Source of the DNA: GCA-2733415 sp964276095
GTDB lineage: Bacteria; Bacteroidota; Bacteroidia; Flavobacteriales; Flavobacteriaceae
Length of the DNA stretch: 64,000 nucleotides
Reading direction: 5' to 3'
Assembly (NCBI GenBank): GCA_964276095.1
Contig: CAXYDR010000003.1
Location: 1,302,001-1,366,000, forward strand
The notes beneath the pieces are model-generated. The model did not search any database. It was given only the letters and a program-made list of their open reading frames with translations, and had not been told where the DNA came from. Shown here piece by piece: positions 8,763-17,664 of this stretch (position 1 is its first letter; every line of letters begins with the position of its first letter). The translations under genes and the position numbers were made by a program.

Positions 8763-10073
8763 ATGAAAATAACAGTTGTAGGAACAGGATACGTTGGCTT
8801 AGTAACAGGAACTTGTTTAGCAGAAACAGGAAATGAAGTTGTTTGTGTGGATATTGATGCTCAAAAGGTCGCAATGATGCAGGAAGGAAATGTTCCTATA
8901 TACGAGCCGCATTTAGATGTGTTGTTTCAACGTAATATTAAGGCAAATAGGTTAAGGTTTACAACTTCACTAGAAGAAGGTTTATCTTTTGGAGACATTG
9001 TGTTTTTAGCATTACCAACACCAGAGGATGAAGATGGATCTGCAGATTTATCATATATACTAGGAGTCGCTGATCAGATAGGGCATTTAATTACAGACTA
9101 TAAAGTTATTGTAGATAAGAGTACGGTTCCTGTAGGAACAGCTGACAAAGTTACAGCTGCAATTGCAAAAAATGCTAAAGTAGAATTTGATGTAGTATCA
9201 AACCCGGAGTTTTTAAGAGAGGGGTTTGCTGTAGATGATTTTTTAAAACCAGAACGTATAGTAGTTGGAGCTAGCTCACAACGAGCGATTGACTTAATGA
9301 ATAAGTTATACAAACCATTTGTAAGATCAGGAAACCCTATTATTATAATGGATGAAAAATCTGCTGAACTTACTAAATATGCAGCAAACTCATTTTTAGC
9401 GACAAAAATTACGTTTATGAATGAAATTGCTAACTTTTGCGAAAAAGTTGGAGCTGATGTTGATAAGGTAAGGATTGGCATGGGAACAGATTCAAGAATA
9501 GGAAAGCGTTTCTTGTTTCCGGGAATTGGTTATGGTGGTTCTTGTTTCCCTAAAGATGTAAAAGCCCTACAGAAATCTGGAAGAGATAACGGATATGAGT
9601 TTGAAATATTAGATTCAGTTATTGAAGTAAATAATATTCAAAAAACAATTTTACTGCCTAAAGTATCTTCTTATTTTAATGATAATTTAGATGGTAAAAC
9701 TATTGCAATATGGGGGTTGGCATTTAAGCCAGAAACAGATGATATACGTGAAGCACCAGCTTTGTATATTATTGATGAGTTACTAAGTAAAGGAGCAAAT
9801 ATTGTTGCTTTTGACCCAGAAGCGATGCCGAATGTAAAACGTAAGTACGGTGATAAAATAGCCTTTTCTGAAACCATGTACGATACACTAGATAGTGCTG
9901 ATGCATTAATAATAAGTACAGAATGGAGTATTTTCAGAACACCTGATTTTAATAAAGTAAAGGAGTTATTGAATAACCCTGTGATTTTTGATGGAAGAAA
10001 TCTATATGATGTAAATGATATGGAAAAGGAAGGGATTAGATATGTATCAATTGGAAGAAAAGAAGTAAACTAA
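8763..10073 (+). CDS. ugd: UDP-glucose 6-dehydrogenase
   Basis: 436 residues when started at the ATG at 8763. The frame extends to a TTG at 8733, but an AGAGGATT stretch directly before 8763 and the position of the Rossmann start favour the ATG. Motifs: NAD-binding GTGYVGLVTG (residues 7-16), SNPEFLREGFAVDDF, and the catalytic cysteine Cys261 in GYGGSCFPKDVKAL; the C-terminal domain has IWGLAFKPETDDIREAPA. It oxidises UDP-glucose to UDP-glucuronate with two NAD. The stop codon overlaps the next start by one base (TAATG), so it is translationally coupled to the decarboxylase that uses its product. Confidence 0.97.
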   Translation: MKITVVGTGYVGLVTGTCLAETGNEVVCVDIDAQKVAMMQEGNVPIYEPHLDVLFQRNIKANRLRFTTSLEEGLSFGDIVFLALPTPEDEDGSADLSYILGVADQIGHLITDYKVIVDKSTVPVGTADKVTAAIAKNAKVEFDVVSNPEFLREGFAVDDFLKPERIVVGASSQRAIDLMNKLYKPFVRSGNPIIIMDEKSAELTKYAANSFLATKITFMNEIANFCEKVGADVDKVRIGMGTDSRIGKRFLFPGIGYGGSCFPKDVKALQKSGRDNGYEFEILDSVIEVNNIQKTILLPKVSSYFNDNLDGKTIAIWGLAFKPETDDIREAPALYIIDELLSKGANIVAFDPEAMPNVKRKYGDKIAFSETMYDTLDSADALIISTEWSIFRTPDFNKVKELLNNPVIFDGRNLYDVNDMEKEGIRYVSIGRKEVN

Positions 10074-11062
10074 TGCAGAAAAGAATTTTAATTACAGGAG
10101 CAGCAGGATTTTTAGGGTCTCATTTATGTGATAAATTTATAAAAGAAGGATATCATGTAATTGCAATGGATAACCTAATTACGGGGGATTTAAAAAATAT
10201 TGAGCATTTGTTCAAGTTGGAAAACTTTGAATTCTGTCATCATGATATTACTAAGTTTATTCATGTTCCTGGGGAGTTAGATTATATCTTACATTTTGCA
10301 TCACCTGCAAGCCCTATTGATTATTTGAAAATACCAATTCAAACCTTAAAAGTAGGTTCGCTAGGGACTCATAATTTATTAGGATTAGCAAAGGAGAAAA
10401 ATGCTAGGATGTTAATAGCATCTACATCTGAAATATATGGAGATCCATTAGTTCACCCTCAAACAGAAGATTATTTTGGGAATGTGAACACTATTGGCCC
10501 TAGAGGTGTTTATGATGAAGCAAAAAGGTTTCAAGAGTCAATTACTATGGCATATCATAGATTTCATGGACTAGAAACTAGAATTGTAAGAATATTCAAT
10601 ACATATGGCCCAAGAATGCGTCTAAATGATGGTAGGGTTATTCCTGCGTTCATAGGTCAAGCATTACGTGGTGAAGACTTAACTATTTTTGGTGACGGAA
10701 TGCAAACAAGATCATTCTGTTATGTGTCCGATCAAGTAGAGGGTATTTATAAGTTGTTATTAAGCGATTATAGCTTGCCAGTTAATATTGGTAATCCTAA
10801 CGAAATTACAATTAAAGACTTTGCAGATGAAATAATTCGTTTGACGGGTACAGAGCAAAAAGTGACTTATAGAGACTTGCCGCAAAATGATCCGCTACAA
10901 AGACAACCAGACATTTCTTTAGCAAAAGAGTTATTAGGATGGGAGCCAAAAGTTAATCGTTCAGAAGGTATGAAATTGACCTTAGATTACTTTAAAAGTT
11001 TAACTGAGGACGAATTACACCAAAAGGATCATAAGGATTTTAAAAAACACATACTAAAATAA
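10073..11062 (+). CDS. uxs: UDP-glucuronate decarboxylase (UDP-xylose synthase)
   Basis: 329 residues of extended SDR fold. NAD-binding TGAAGFLGSHL is at residues 8-18; HFASPASPIDY is a signature of UXS enzymes; STSEIYGDP and the catalytic pair Tyr147/Lys151 in GVYDEAKR follow; RIFNTYGPRMRLNDGRV and GDGMQTRSFCYVSD are also family hallmarks. It decarboxylates UDP-glucuronate through a 4-keto intermediate to UDP-xylose in the cytoplasm. The one-base overlap with ugd supports a direct two-step route from UDP-glucose to UDP-xylose for the polysaccharide made by this locus. UDP-4-keto-pentose formation (ArnA-like) is less likely because the length and the motifs fit dedicated UXS. Confidence 0.94.
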   Translation: MQKRILITGAAGFLGSHLCDKFIKEGYHVIAMDNLITGDLKNIEHLFKLENFEFCHHDITKFIHVPGELDYILHFASPASPIDYLKIPIQTLKVGSLGTHNLLGLAKEKNARMLIASTSEIYGDPLVHPQTEDYFGNVNTIGPRGVYDEAKRFQESITMAYHRFHGLETRIVRIFNTYGPRMRLNDGRVIPAFIGQALRGEDLTIFGDGMQTRSFCYVSDQVEGIYKLLLSDYSLPVNIGNPNEITIKDFADEIIRLTGTEQKVTYRDLPQNDPLQRQPDISLAKELLGWEPKVNRSEGMKLTLDYFKSLTEDELHQKDHKDFKKHILK

Positions 11063-11065
11063 GAA

Positions 11066-11090
11066 ATTAGTCGTTTTACTGCTGACTAAT
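11066..11090. repeat. Short inverted repeat after uxs
   Basis: ATTAGTC and GACTAAT pair across an 11-nt loop directly after the uxs stop. It may act in transcription attenuation together with the stronger palindrome that follows. Confidence 0.45.
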
Positions 11091-11091
11091 G

Positions 11092-11117
11092 CATGAAAAC
11101 AATTAATTGTTTTCATG
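11092..11117. repeat. Perfect 26-bp palindrome between uxs and the sugar transferase gene
   Basis: CATGAAAACAATT is followed directly by its exact reverse complement AATTGTTTTCATG. It has no T-tract, so it is not a classic terminator; it could be an operator or an mRNA processing hairpin. It lies 24 bp before the ATG at 11142. Confidence 0.6.
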
Positions 11118-11141
11118 ATAATTAGGTAATTTATTATACTG

Positions 11142-12500
11142 ATGATATTTAAACGGGGGAGATATTCAGGATTAATACGGCCAATATTATATATAGCAGA
11201 TATAATAATATTGGCGCTATTTGTTGTGCTATTACATCCTGGTAGATATGATTCTATTTACTTTGGACCTTTTTTAATTATAGGTTGGGTAATGACATCT
11301 TTTTTTACTGGATATTATAATATATACCGGTTTACCTCACCTATAAAAATAATGCATATTGCTTTAAGGCAATACGCGTTATATTCTCTTATTTATGTCT
11401 CATACTTTGGTTTTAGTCAAACAATATTAGAAGTTCCAAAAGTAATAGGATTCTTAACGGTATTATTTTGGAGTTTGTTATTGGTTAAATTTTTAATGTA
11501 TTGGGCACTAAAAAAGTACCGATTAAAAGGGGGGAACGGACGTAAAACAATAATTTTAGGTAATAATCAAGCTACTAAAGCGTTAGAAACATTCTTTCTT
11601 AAGAAACCAATTTTCGGGTATAATTATTTGGGGTATTTCACTAACACAAAAAGTGATGAGAAACTTGGCGGTTTCGAAGATTTCTTTACTTATATAAAAG
11701 AAAGAGATATTGACGATATCTATTGCTCAATAAGTGAATTTACTGAAGTGGAGATTGAAAAATTAATTAGATATTCTAATACTCATTTCAAAACGCTAAA
11801 ATTTATTCCAGATTCTAATCAAATTTTATCATCTGGATTTGAAGTAGATTATTACGACTATTTTCCAGTACTTACAATGAGTGAATTGGCGCTAAATAAA
11901 GGTTCTTATCGATTTATAAAAAGAGCTTTTGATATTGTGTTTTCTGTATTGGTAATCATAGGGTTGTTATCTTGGTTGGTTCCATTATTGTATATACTAA
12001 CTAAATTAGAGTCAAAAGGATCGTTGTTTTATATACAAGAGCGAAATGGATTAGACTATAAAAAATTTAAATGCTATAAATTTAGGACGCTTAAATTTGG
12101 TAAGTTGGATGACAATCATGTAAGTGTAGATGATAGTCGTGTTACTAGGTTAGGTAAATTTTTACGAAAAACAAGTATAGACGAACTTCCTCAGTTTATT
12201 AATGTGTTAAAGGGAGACATGTCTGTTGTAGGTCCTCGACCACACATGTTAGCATATAATAAAGCATATGCAAGTCAAGTAGATAATGTGCAATTAATGG
12301 CAAGACATCGTATTGTACCAGGTATAACTGGCTTAGCACAAGTGCGAGGATTTAGAGGAGCAATTGAAAAAGATTCTGATATTATTGGTAGGGTGAAGTT
12401 AGATTTGTTTTATATAAAAAACTGGTCTGTATTACTGGATATGAAAATCATTTTCATGACCCTTATAAAACTAGTTGTCGGAGATGAAAAAGCATATTAG
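11142..12500 (+). CDS. Polyprenyl glycosylphosphotransferase (WcaJ-like initiating sugar transferase)
   Basis: 452 residues. The first 125 residues hold four transmembrane helices, followed by a Rossmann-like middle domain (IILGNNQATKALE, about 140-240), a further helix (about 265-290) and the C-terminal catalytic domain with FYIQERNGLDYKKFKCYKFRTL, LRKTSIDELPQFINVLKGDMSVVGPRP and the late GITGLAQVRGFRG. These are the hallmarks of the bacterial sugar transferase family that attaches hexose-1-phosphate to undecaprenyl phosphate and starts exopolysaccharide units. The gene ends exactly where the convergent minus-strand glycosyltransferase ends, with no spacer. Together with the WecA-like enzyme the locus holds two types of initiator. 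Glucose or galactose as the substrate cannot be separated here. Confidence 0.92.
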   Translation: MIFKRGRYSGLIRPILYIADIIILALFVVLLHPGRYDSIYFGPFLIIGWVMTSFFTGYYNIYRFTSPIKIMHIALRQYALYSLIYVSYFGFSQTILEVPKVIGFLTVLFWSLLLVKFLMYWALKKYRLKGGNGRKTIILGNNQATKALETFFLKKPIFGYNYLGYFTNTKSDEKLGGFEDFFTYIKERDIDDIYCSISEFTEVEIEKLIRYSNTHFKTLKFIPDSNQILSSGFEVDYYDYFPVLTMSELALNKGSYRFIKRAFDIVFSVLVIIGLLSWLVPLLYILTKLESKGSLFYIQERNGLDYKKFKCYKFRTLKFGKLDDNHVSVDDSRVTRLGKFLRKTSIDELPQFINVLKGDMSVVGPRPHMLAYNKAYASQVDNVQLMARHRIVPGITGLAQVRGFRGAIEKDSDIIGRVKLDLFYIKNWSVLLDMKIIFMTLIKLVVGDEKAY

Positions 12501-13688
12501 TTAGTACCTTTCAATTTCTGTGATAAAGCGCTCAAATTGCTTTTCCAAATTAAATTCAATTTCTGCAGTTTTAAGAATAGTCTTCTTTTTCGGAAGTGTT
12601 ATTTTATTATCACTTAAGTCAATTATAGTATTATTTAAAGCATTGTAATCTAACGAGTTGATGGTAAGCCCTAGCTGATGCCTTTTAACTAATTCATTCC
12701 CTTCTCCGTCAGAAAAATATAATATAGGAAGTCCAAGTCGAGCATATTCGAAAATTTTAGAAGGAACAGAACCATAGATTCGATTAATTAACGGAATTAG
12801 AGTTAAATCATATGTGTTAAGCTTTTTGTGTAATACCGTACGATCCACAGAGCCATGGTATATGATGTTTCTTTTATCTTTAATGTATTCTATTATTTGA
12901 TTTGCTTCAGGACCATTACCGTAAATATGAAACGTTACATTATCGGGTAGCTTCAGCTCTTTACAAATATTTAGCACTCCTTGTGCGATACCAAGTAAAC
13001 CCGCATATACAATTTTTAGTTCTTCTTTATTTGTGTTCTCTTCAATTGATTTTATGTCAAAATTTGGATAATTCCTATATAGAAAAGACTCTTTATTTGG
13101 AGCATTTTTCTTGAAATGATTTAGGATTTCTTGAGATTGACCTAGTAATAAATCAGAATTCCTGTAATTAAATAATTCTATTTTTTCTAGAATTGAATAA
13201 TAAAACCCCTTGTTTAAAAGTCCCATTTCTAAACCTGCTAAGGGCCATAAATCAGACACATTTAAAATGATTTTCTTTCGTTTTAGTTTACTGATTAGCA
13301 CTCCGAAAAACCCTACAAATAAAGGAGAGCACTGAATAATTACTTTTTCAGGAGTTTTCTTAAATAATAGAAAAAAGAATAAATGAATAGCAAAAGAAAG
13401 CATAGAAAATAAGCGAACAAACTTATTTTTTGAGTTACTAGCAAATAGCCATAACCTATAGACGGTTAAGTTGTTTTCGATAGTTTTACTCAATCGTTTG
13501 CCTTTATGAGCATCAAATATTTTTCCAAAAGGATAGTTAGGTAAAGGGCAAACAACAGTAACGTTATAATTATTTTTATTTAATGAGGTAGCAAGAGTAT
13601 AAATTCTATTAGGAGCAGCGCCACTTTCAGGAGGAAAGTAATTACTGATAATAAGAATGTCCTTTTCGGAATTACTTGCTGTACTCAT
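12501..13688 (-). CDS. Glycosyltransferase family 4 (WbuB-like)
   Basis: 395 residues, minus strand. The N-terminus has IISNYFPPESGAAPNRIYTLA, typical of WbuB-like GT4 enzymes, then VVCPLPNYPFGKI, a hydrophobic membrane-associating stretch near residues 95-110, VSDLWPLAGLEMG, IVYAGLLGIAQG at the start of the second Rossmann domain, and FEYARLGLPILYFSDGEG, which holds the nucleotide-sugar contact region. The probable role is transfer of a sugar (often an N-acetylated amino sugar such as FucNAc in WbuB) to a lipid-linked chain on the cytoplasmic face. It follows the PaaK-like gene by 10 bp in the same direction, so these two minus-strand genes form one operon. Confidence 0.88.
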   Translation of the reverse strand: MSTASNSEKDILIISNYFPPESGAAPNRIYTLATSLNKNNYNVTVVCPLPNYPFGKIFDAHKGKRLSKTIENNLTVYRLWLFASNSKNKFVRLFSMLSFAIHLFFFLLFKKTPEKVIIQCSPLFVGFFGVLISKLKRKKIILNVSDLWPLAGLEMGLLNKGFYYSILEKIELFNYRNSDLLLGQSQEILNHFKKNAPNKESFLYRNYPNFDIKSIEENTNKEELKIVYAGLLGIAQGVLNICKELKLPDNVTFHIYGNGPEANQIIEYIKDKRNIIYHGSVDRTVLHKKLNTYDLTLIPLINRIYGSVPSKIFEYARLGLPILYFSDGEGNELVKRHQLGLTINSLDYNALNNTIIDLSDNKITLPKKKTILKTAEIEFNLEKQFERFITEIERY

Positions 13689-13698
13689 TAGGATATTG

Positions 13699-15000
13699 TT
13701 ATTGTTTAATTAGTGAGGTGAATTGTTTTAATTTTCCGCTTTTTGAACGATTTAACTGATCAAACTTATGAAATGTTACCTCAAGATTTAGTTCAAGATA
13801 TTCGTATAATGCATTTTTAATATCGCTCATTTGCTTTTTACTTAACTCATTATTTGATGCGTAATGAATTTCAAAAGCGCTTAAGGTAGTTTGTATTACC
13901 TTAACTTCTTTAATAGCGCCAGTATCCTTCATTACAGATTTAGTAACATAGTAAAAACTAAGACCTGGTGCTTTTTTTCCACTGGGTAAATGGACAATAT
14001 CTTCCCTACGTCCTTCAAGTTTTTCTAAAAGGATAGTTTTGGAATCGATCTTTTTTAAAATACCCAGATCACCTAATTCATATCTAATAAACGGATGTGC
14101 CTTGTTGTATAAAGAAGTTACAATAATTCGCCCTAACTCTCCATAAGGTAGTGGTTTGTTATTGTCGTCAACTATTTCAATAAATAAGGATTCCGTATTA
14201 ATAATCCATTGATTTTTGGTATTTTGAAAAGCAATTAAATCTAATTCAGATGCACCGTATTCATTAACTACAGGGATTCCAAATGCAGTATTCATTGCAA
14301 CTTTATCATCTTCAAAACACATTTCAGAAGTCACCACACAAGCTTTTAAACTTGGGCAAACATCTTTTAAAACAATATTTTTAGAATTTAAATAATTTGC
14401 AAAAGCTACAATTACGGTAGTATATCCGTTGAGGTAAACGAATTTCGTGTTTTTAAATTTTTCAATCCATTTTTCAAAAGCATTATCAGATAAGTCAAAA
14501 ACATTAAACCGATATCTATTTGTAAAATAATCTTTTGTGCGTTCTTTTACCTTAGGGATGGTTTCACTCGGAACACCATAAAAACGTGCTTGCTTTTCCC
14601 CGTATAAACCATGCCAGTTAAACCTGTTTTGTATGATAGACCAAGTTAGTGCGTGGGTAAATTTATCTTTCGCAAAATAAAATGGGTTCCCCGTTGATCC
14701 GGAGGTTTTATTTACATAAACGTTTTTTAAAGTATAGCCATTACTTAAGCGTTCTTTTAAAGGAGCTTGTAGGTCTGATTTGGTTAAGATGGGTAATTCA
14801 TTCCATGTTGTAAACCCTTTTTTACACACCGATTTGTAAAAAGGATTGTTTTTCAGATGAAACGACACAATATCCTCTTTAGCCTTGTTGATGTATGTCT
14901 TATAGTTCTGTTCGCTAATATTCTGGATTTCATGCAACTTGTTTTGAGTTTCCTTAATAGGAAAACCGTTTAGTTTTAATGAAAAATTCGTGATGTTCAT
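13699..15000 (-). CDS. PaaK/CapK-like adenylate-forming enzyme
   Basis: 433 residues, the usual size for the phenylacetate-CoA ligase branch of the ANL superfamily. The phosphate-binding loop is NKTSGSTGNPFYF (around residue 95), the aromatic/acidic core motif is NEYGASELDLIAF, and the hinge-side motif is HPFIRYELGDLGIL. Members next to glycan genes are often called CapK; they are thought to activate a carboxylic acid, but the substrate in these loci is not settled. It is first in a two-gene minus-strand operon with a GT4 enzyme, so modification of a sugar or precursor with an acyl group is plausible. Phenylacetate degradation is unlikely, since no paa catabolic genes are nearby (the reductase at 21596 is a separate generic family). 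Confidence 0.85.
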   Translation of the reverse strand: MNITNFSLKLNGFPIKETQNKLHEIQNISEQNYKTYINKAKEDIVSFHLKNNPFYKSVCKKGFTTWNELPILTKSDLQAPLKERLSNGYTLKNVYVNKTSGSTGNPFYFAKDKFTHALTWSIIQNRFNWHGLYGEKQARFYGVPSETIPKVKERTKDYFTNRYRFNVFDLSDNAFEKWIEKFKNTKFVYLNGYTTVIVAFANYLNSKNIVLKDVCPSLKACVVTSEMCFEDDKVAMNTAFGIPVVNEYGASELDLIAFQNTKNQWIINTESLFIEIVDDNNKPLPYGELGRIIVTSLYNKAHPFIRYELGDLGILKKIDSKTILLEKLEGRREDIVHLPSGKKAPGLSFYYVTKSVMKDTGAIKEVKVIQTTLSAFEIHYASNNELSKKQMSDIKNALYEYLELNLEVTFHKFDQLNRSKSGKLKQFTSLIKQ

Positions 15001-15011
15001 GTAATAAATAT

Positions 15012-15019
15012 TAGCTTTG
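15012..15019 (+). promoter_or_regulatory. Candidate -7 element of the purD promoter
   Basis: TAGCTTTG matches TAnnTTTG and lies 41 bp before the purD ATG in the 60-bp divergent gap. A TTCG at 14987-14990 is a poor -33 match at 21-bp spacing. Confidence 0.5.
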
Positions 15020-15060
15020 CTAAATTAAAATTTTACAACAACATAACTAAACAATACACA

Positions 15061-16332
15061 ATGAATATTTTAATATTAGGTTCGGGAGGAAGAGAGCATG
15101 CATTTGCTTGGAAACTTAGTCAAAGTAAGCAATGTGGCAATTTATTTGTCGCTCCAGGAAATGCAGGGACAACTAAAATAGCAACAAATGTAGCTATTGG
15201 TGTAAATGATTTTGCTAAAATTAAGGAATTTGTTTTAGAAGAAGATATTGAAATGGTAGTTGTAGGTCCTGAAGATCCATTGGTAAATGGAATTCACGAT
15301 TTCTTTTTAAAAGATTTCTTTTTGAAAGATGTAATTGTAATTGGACCAGAAAAATTGGGAGCTACCTTAGAAGGAAGTAAAGAGTTTTCTAAAGAATTCA
15401 TGTTCCGTCACAATATTCCAACTGCAGCTTATGAAAGTTTTACTGCTGAAACAGTTGAAAAAGGGTGTGCTTTTTTGGAAACATTAAAAGCACCATATGT
15501 GTTAAAAGCAGATGGGCTAGCAGCTGGTAAAGGAGTGCTGATTATTGCTGATTTAGAAGAAGCAAAAGCATCTTTAAGAGAGATGTTGGTTGACGCTAAG
15601 TTTGGTGATGCAAGTTCAAAAGTAGTTATTGAAGAATTTTTAGACGGTCTGGAATTAAGTTGTTTTGTACTTACTGATGGTAAAAATTATAAAATTTTGC
15701 CAACTGCCAAAGATTACAAAAGAATTGGAGAAGGAGATACAGGATTAAATACAGGAGGAATGGGAGCGATTTCACCAGTTCCTTTCTTAGATGATGTCCT
15801 GATGCAAAAAATTGAAGAACGTGTTGTTAAACCAACTATTAACGGACTTCAAAAAGATAATATACCTTACAAAGGATTTGTATTTATCGGCTTAATACGT
15901 GTAAACAATGAGCCTTTTGTAATTGAGTACAATGTACGTATGGGTGATCCGGAAACGGAAGTTGTTATACCAAGAGTAAAGTCTGATTTAGTTGAATTGT
16001 TTAAAGCCGTTGGTTCTCAAACATTGGATCAAGTATCTATTGAATTAGATGATAGAGCGGCAACAACTGTCATGACTGTTTCTGGAGGATATCCTGAAGC
16101 ATATGAGAAAGGAAAAGAAATCACTGGTTTAGATACTATAGAGGATTCTATTGTTTTTCATGCTGGAACAACAACCAAAAATGGTAAAGTAGTAACTAAT
16201 GGAGGTAGGGTTTTAGCAATAACATCATACGGGCCTGACTTTAGAGCAGCTTTAGCTACATCTTATAAAAACGTAGAAAAGTTTAATTTTGATAAAATGT
16301 ATTATAGAAAAGATTTAGGGTTTGATTTATAA
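15061..16332 (+). CDS. purD: Phosphoribosylamine-glycine ligase
   Basis: 423 residues, full length for PurD. It shows the N-terminal GSGGREHAFAWKL, APGNAGTT, VVVGPEDPLVNGI, then ATP-grasp motifs KADGLAAGKGVLI, EEFLDGLELSCFVLTDG, LNTGGMGAISPVPF and EYNVRMGDPETEVVIPR, and a C-terminal domain with TVMTVSGGYPEAYEKG. It joins glycine to 5-phosphoribosylamine with ATP, the second step of purine synthesis, in the cytoplasm. It is transcribed away from the PaaK-like operon and ends in a strong terminator shared with the convergent small gene. The neighbouring DUF6341/DUF6427-type genes are, as far as I recall, common companions of purD in flavobacteria. Confidence 0.98.
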   Translation: MNILILGSGGREHAFAWKLSQSKQCGNLFVAPGNAGTTKIATNVAIGVNDFAKIKEFVLEEDIEMVVVGPEDPLVNGIHDFFLKDFFLKDVIVIGPEKLGATLEGSKEFSKEFMFRHNIPTAAYESFTAETVEKGCAFLETLKAPYVLKADGLAAGKGVLIIADLEEAKASLREMLVDAKFGDASSKVVIEEFLDGLELSCFVLTDGKNYKILPTAKDYKRIGEGDTGLNTGGMGAISPVPFLDDVLMQKIEERVVKPTINGLQKDNIPYKGFVFIGLIRVNNEPFVIEYNVRMGDPETEVVIPRVKSDLVELFKAVGSQTLDQVSIELDDRAATTVMTVSGGYPEAYEKGKEITGLDTIEDSIVFHAGTTTKNGKVVTNGGRVLAITSYGPDFRAALATSYKNVEKFNFDKMYYRKDLGFDL

Positions 16333-16350
16333 ACCTTAAATAAGGAGTAC

Positions 16351-16386
16351 AAAAAAGCCCTTTGATGAAAATCAAAGGGCTTTTTT
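16351..16386. terminator. Strong bidirectional terminator between purD and the 16410 gene
   Basis: A perfect 16-bp stem (AAAAAAGCCCTTTGAT and its complement) closes a GAAA tetraloop at 16367-16370, with A- and T-tracts on either side, serving both convergent genes. Confidence 0.95.
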
Positions 16387-16409
16387 AATGTTGTATAGTA
16401 GAAAGAAAC

Positions 16410-16637
16410 TTATTCAAAAAATGAGTGAGAAACTACATCTCTTTTTTCTGTTCCTTCGTCATTAAATATTTTTAATTGCCATAGCCAGTATAACATAGCC
16501 ACAAAACCAATAACCATAAAAACCCAGTTCAAGGTATTTGCAGACCACCAATTTGTTAGCTCTAATTCGGCTAAATCAATCATTGGAGCTAAAAGAGCCA
16601 TAAAAAAATCTTGTATTGCGTATACTAAATCTCTCAT
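16410..16637 (-). CDS. Small membrane protein (DUF6341-like)
   Basis: 75 residues with an amphipathic N-terminal half, an ELTNWWSANTLNW segment, one clear transmembrane helix (about residues 37-54) and a charged C-terminal tail ending DVVSHSFFE. The NWW-AN-NW pattern and the tail match, from memory, the small flavobacterial family DUF6341, whose function is unknown. It is divergent from the DUF6427-like gene at 16711 and convergent with purD. A TAnnTTTG element lies upstream on the same strand. It should sit in the inner membrane; nothing in the sequence gives a catalytic role. Confidence 0.7.
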   Translation of the reverse strand: MRDLVYAIQDFFMALLAPMIDLAELELTNWWSANTLNWVFMVIGFVAMLYWLWQLKIFNDEGTEKRDVVSHSFFE

Positions 16638-16668
16638 TGTAACGATTTTTAATTTATTTTTATGCCAA

Positions 16669-16676
16669 CAAATATA
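16669..16676 (-). promoter_or_regulatory. Candidate -7 element for the small membrane protein gene
   Basis: On the minus strand this reads TATATTTG, a match to TAnnTTTG, 31 bp before the ATG at 16637. No clear -33 TTTG was found. Confidence 0.5.
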
Positions 16677-16710
16677 CAGTATTTTTTTCCTGAAAAAAGA
16701 ATAAACCAGT

Positions 16711-17631
16711 ATGATTACAGCAATTTTTAATAAATCTAAACCAATTAACCTTGTACTCGCATCCTTAATGTTATTTTTTGGATTTTTGATGGTGCAATTT
16801 CAAACTATTGAAATATTAAGTGTGAGTGCTTTTATCTATAAATTTGGACTAATACTTTTGGTAATATTAAGTGCATTAGTTGTAGATTTTATCGTTAAAA
16901 AAAATGCGCTTTCAGGTCAGAATAGCTTTGTTATTTTTTTCTTTGCGATGTTTTTCTTTTACTTCTGGGGCTCAAATAACGATTTTAGATTAATTCTTGC
17001 TAATCTTTTTATTCTGCTAGCGCTTCGAAAAATAATAAGTTTAAAGTCGCAAATAGCTACAACCAAAAAAATATTTGATGCTGCGCTATGGATATGTGTA
17101 GCATCGCTGTTTCATTTTTGGTCAATTTTATTCATGTTAGTATTGTATTTAGGGATTATGCTATATGTGTCAAATTATTATAAAAATTGGTTAGTTCCCT
17201 TAGTAGGTGCTTTTGTGGTTTTTATGATCGTTAGCGGGTATGAATTAATTGTTAATAATCGATTTTTTAATTTTTCAAATACATTAATATCTACAGATTA
17301 CACTTCGCTAAATTCATCTTTCAATTGGATGACAGGTATTTTCTTTGCCACTATATTAATAGTTTCATTAATATTTCTTCCTTCGAGAATACGGTTGAAG
17401 TTGCAAAAAAATAAACTTTCATATTTAATTTTAATTGTTGCTTTAATTATAGGGATAGTTTTGTTTTTAATTTCTCAAAATAAAAGTAGTGCAATGCTTA
17501 TTTTTATATACTTCCCTCTGGCTATTCTGTTTACTAGTTTTTTCGAGAAGATAACTAAACCAATACTACAATCGGTATTGTTGTATAGTATGTTTGTAGT
17601 TTCAGTAATACTTTGTTTTATCTCTGTATAG
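16711..17631 (+). CDS. Polytopic membrane protein (DUF6427-like)
   Basis: 306 residues with about ten hydrophobic helices and short loops. The start MITAIFNKSKPINLVLAS is the feature I recognise: flavobacterial DUF6427 proteins begin with a similar (F)FxKxKPIN sequence. No catalytic motif is visible. It is divergent from the DUF6341-like gene and precedes the DUF4254/GT9 pair by 88 bp. The general layout resembles membrane proteins of the glycosyltransferase 39 or O-antigen ligase type, so a role in envelope glycan metabolism is possible but unsupported. Confidence 0.7.
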   Translation: MITAIFNKSKPINLVLASLMLFFGFLMVQFQTIEILSVSAFIYKFGLILLVILSALVVDFIVKKNALSGQNSFVIFFFAMFFFYFWGSNNDFRLILANLFILLALRKIISLKSQIATTKKIFDAALWICVASLFHFWSILFMLVLYLGIMLYVSNYYKNWLVPLVGAFVVFMIVSGYELIVNNRFFNFSNTLISTDYTSLNSSFNWMTGIFFATILIVSLIFLPSRIRLKLQKNKLSYLILIVALIIGIVLFLISQNKSSAMLIFIYFPLAILFTSFFEKITKPILQSVLLYSMFVVSVILCFISV

Positions 17632-17664
17632 TAATTCTTTTGTACTGCTTAATGAGAGTGCTGT

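Noticed and set aside
15295..15330. Apparent 15-bp tandem duplication in purD (DFFLK twice)
   Set aside because: The protein length in this region looks normal for PurD as I recall the family, so it is probably chance similarity rather than an insertion.
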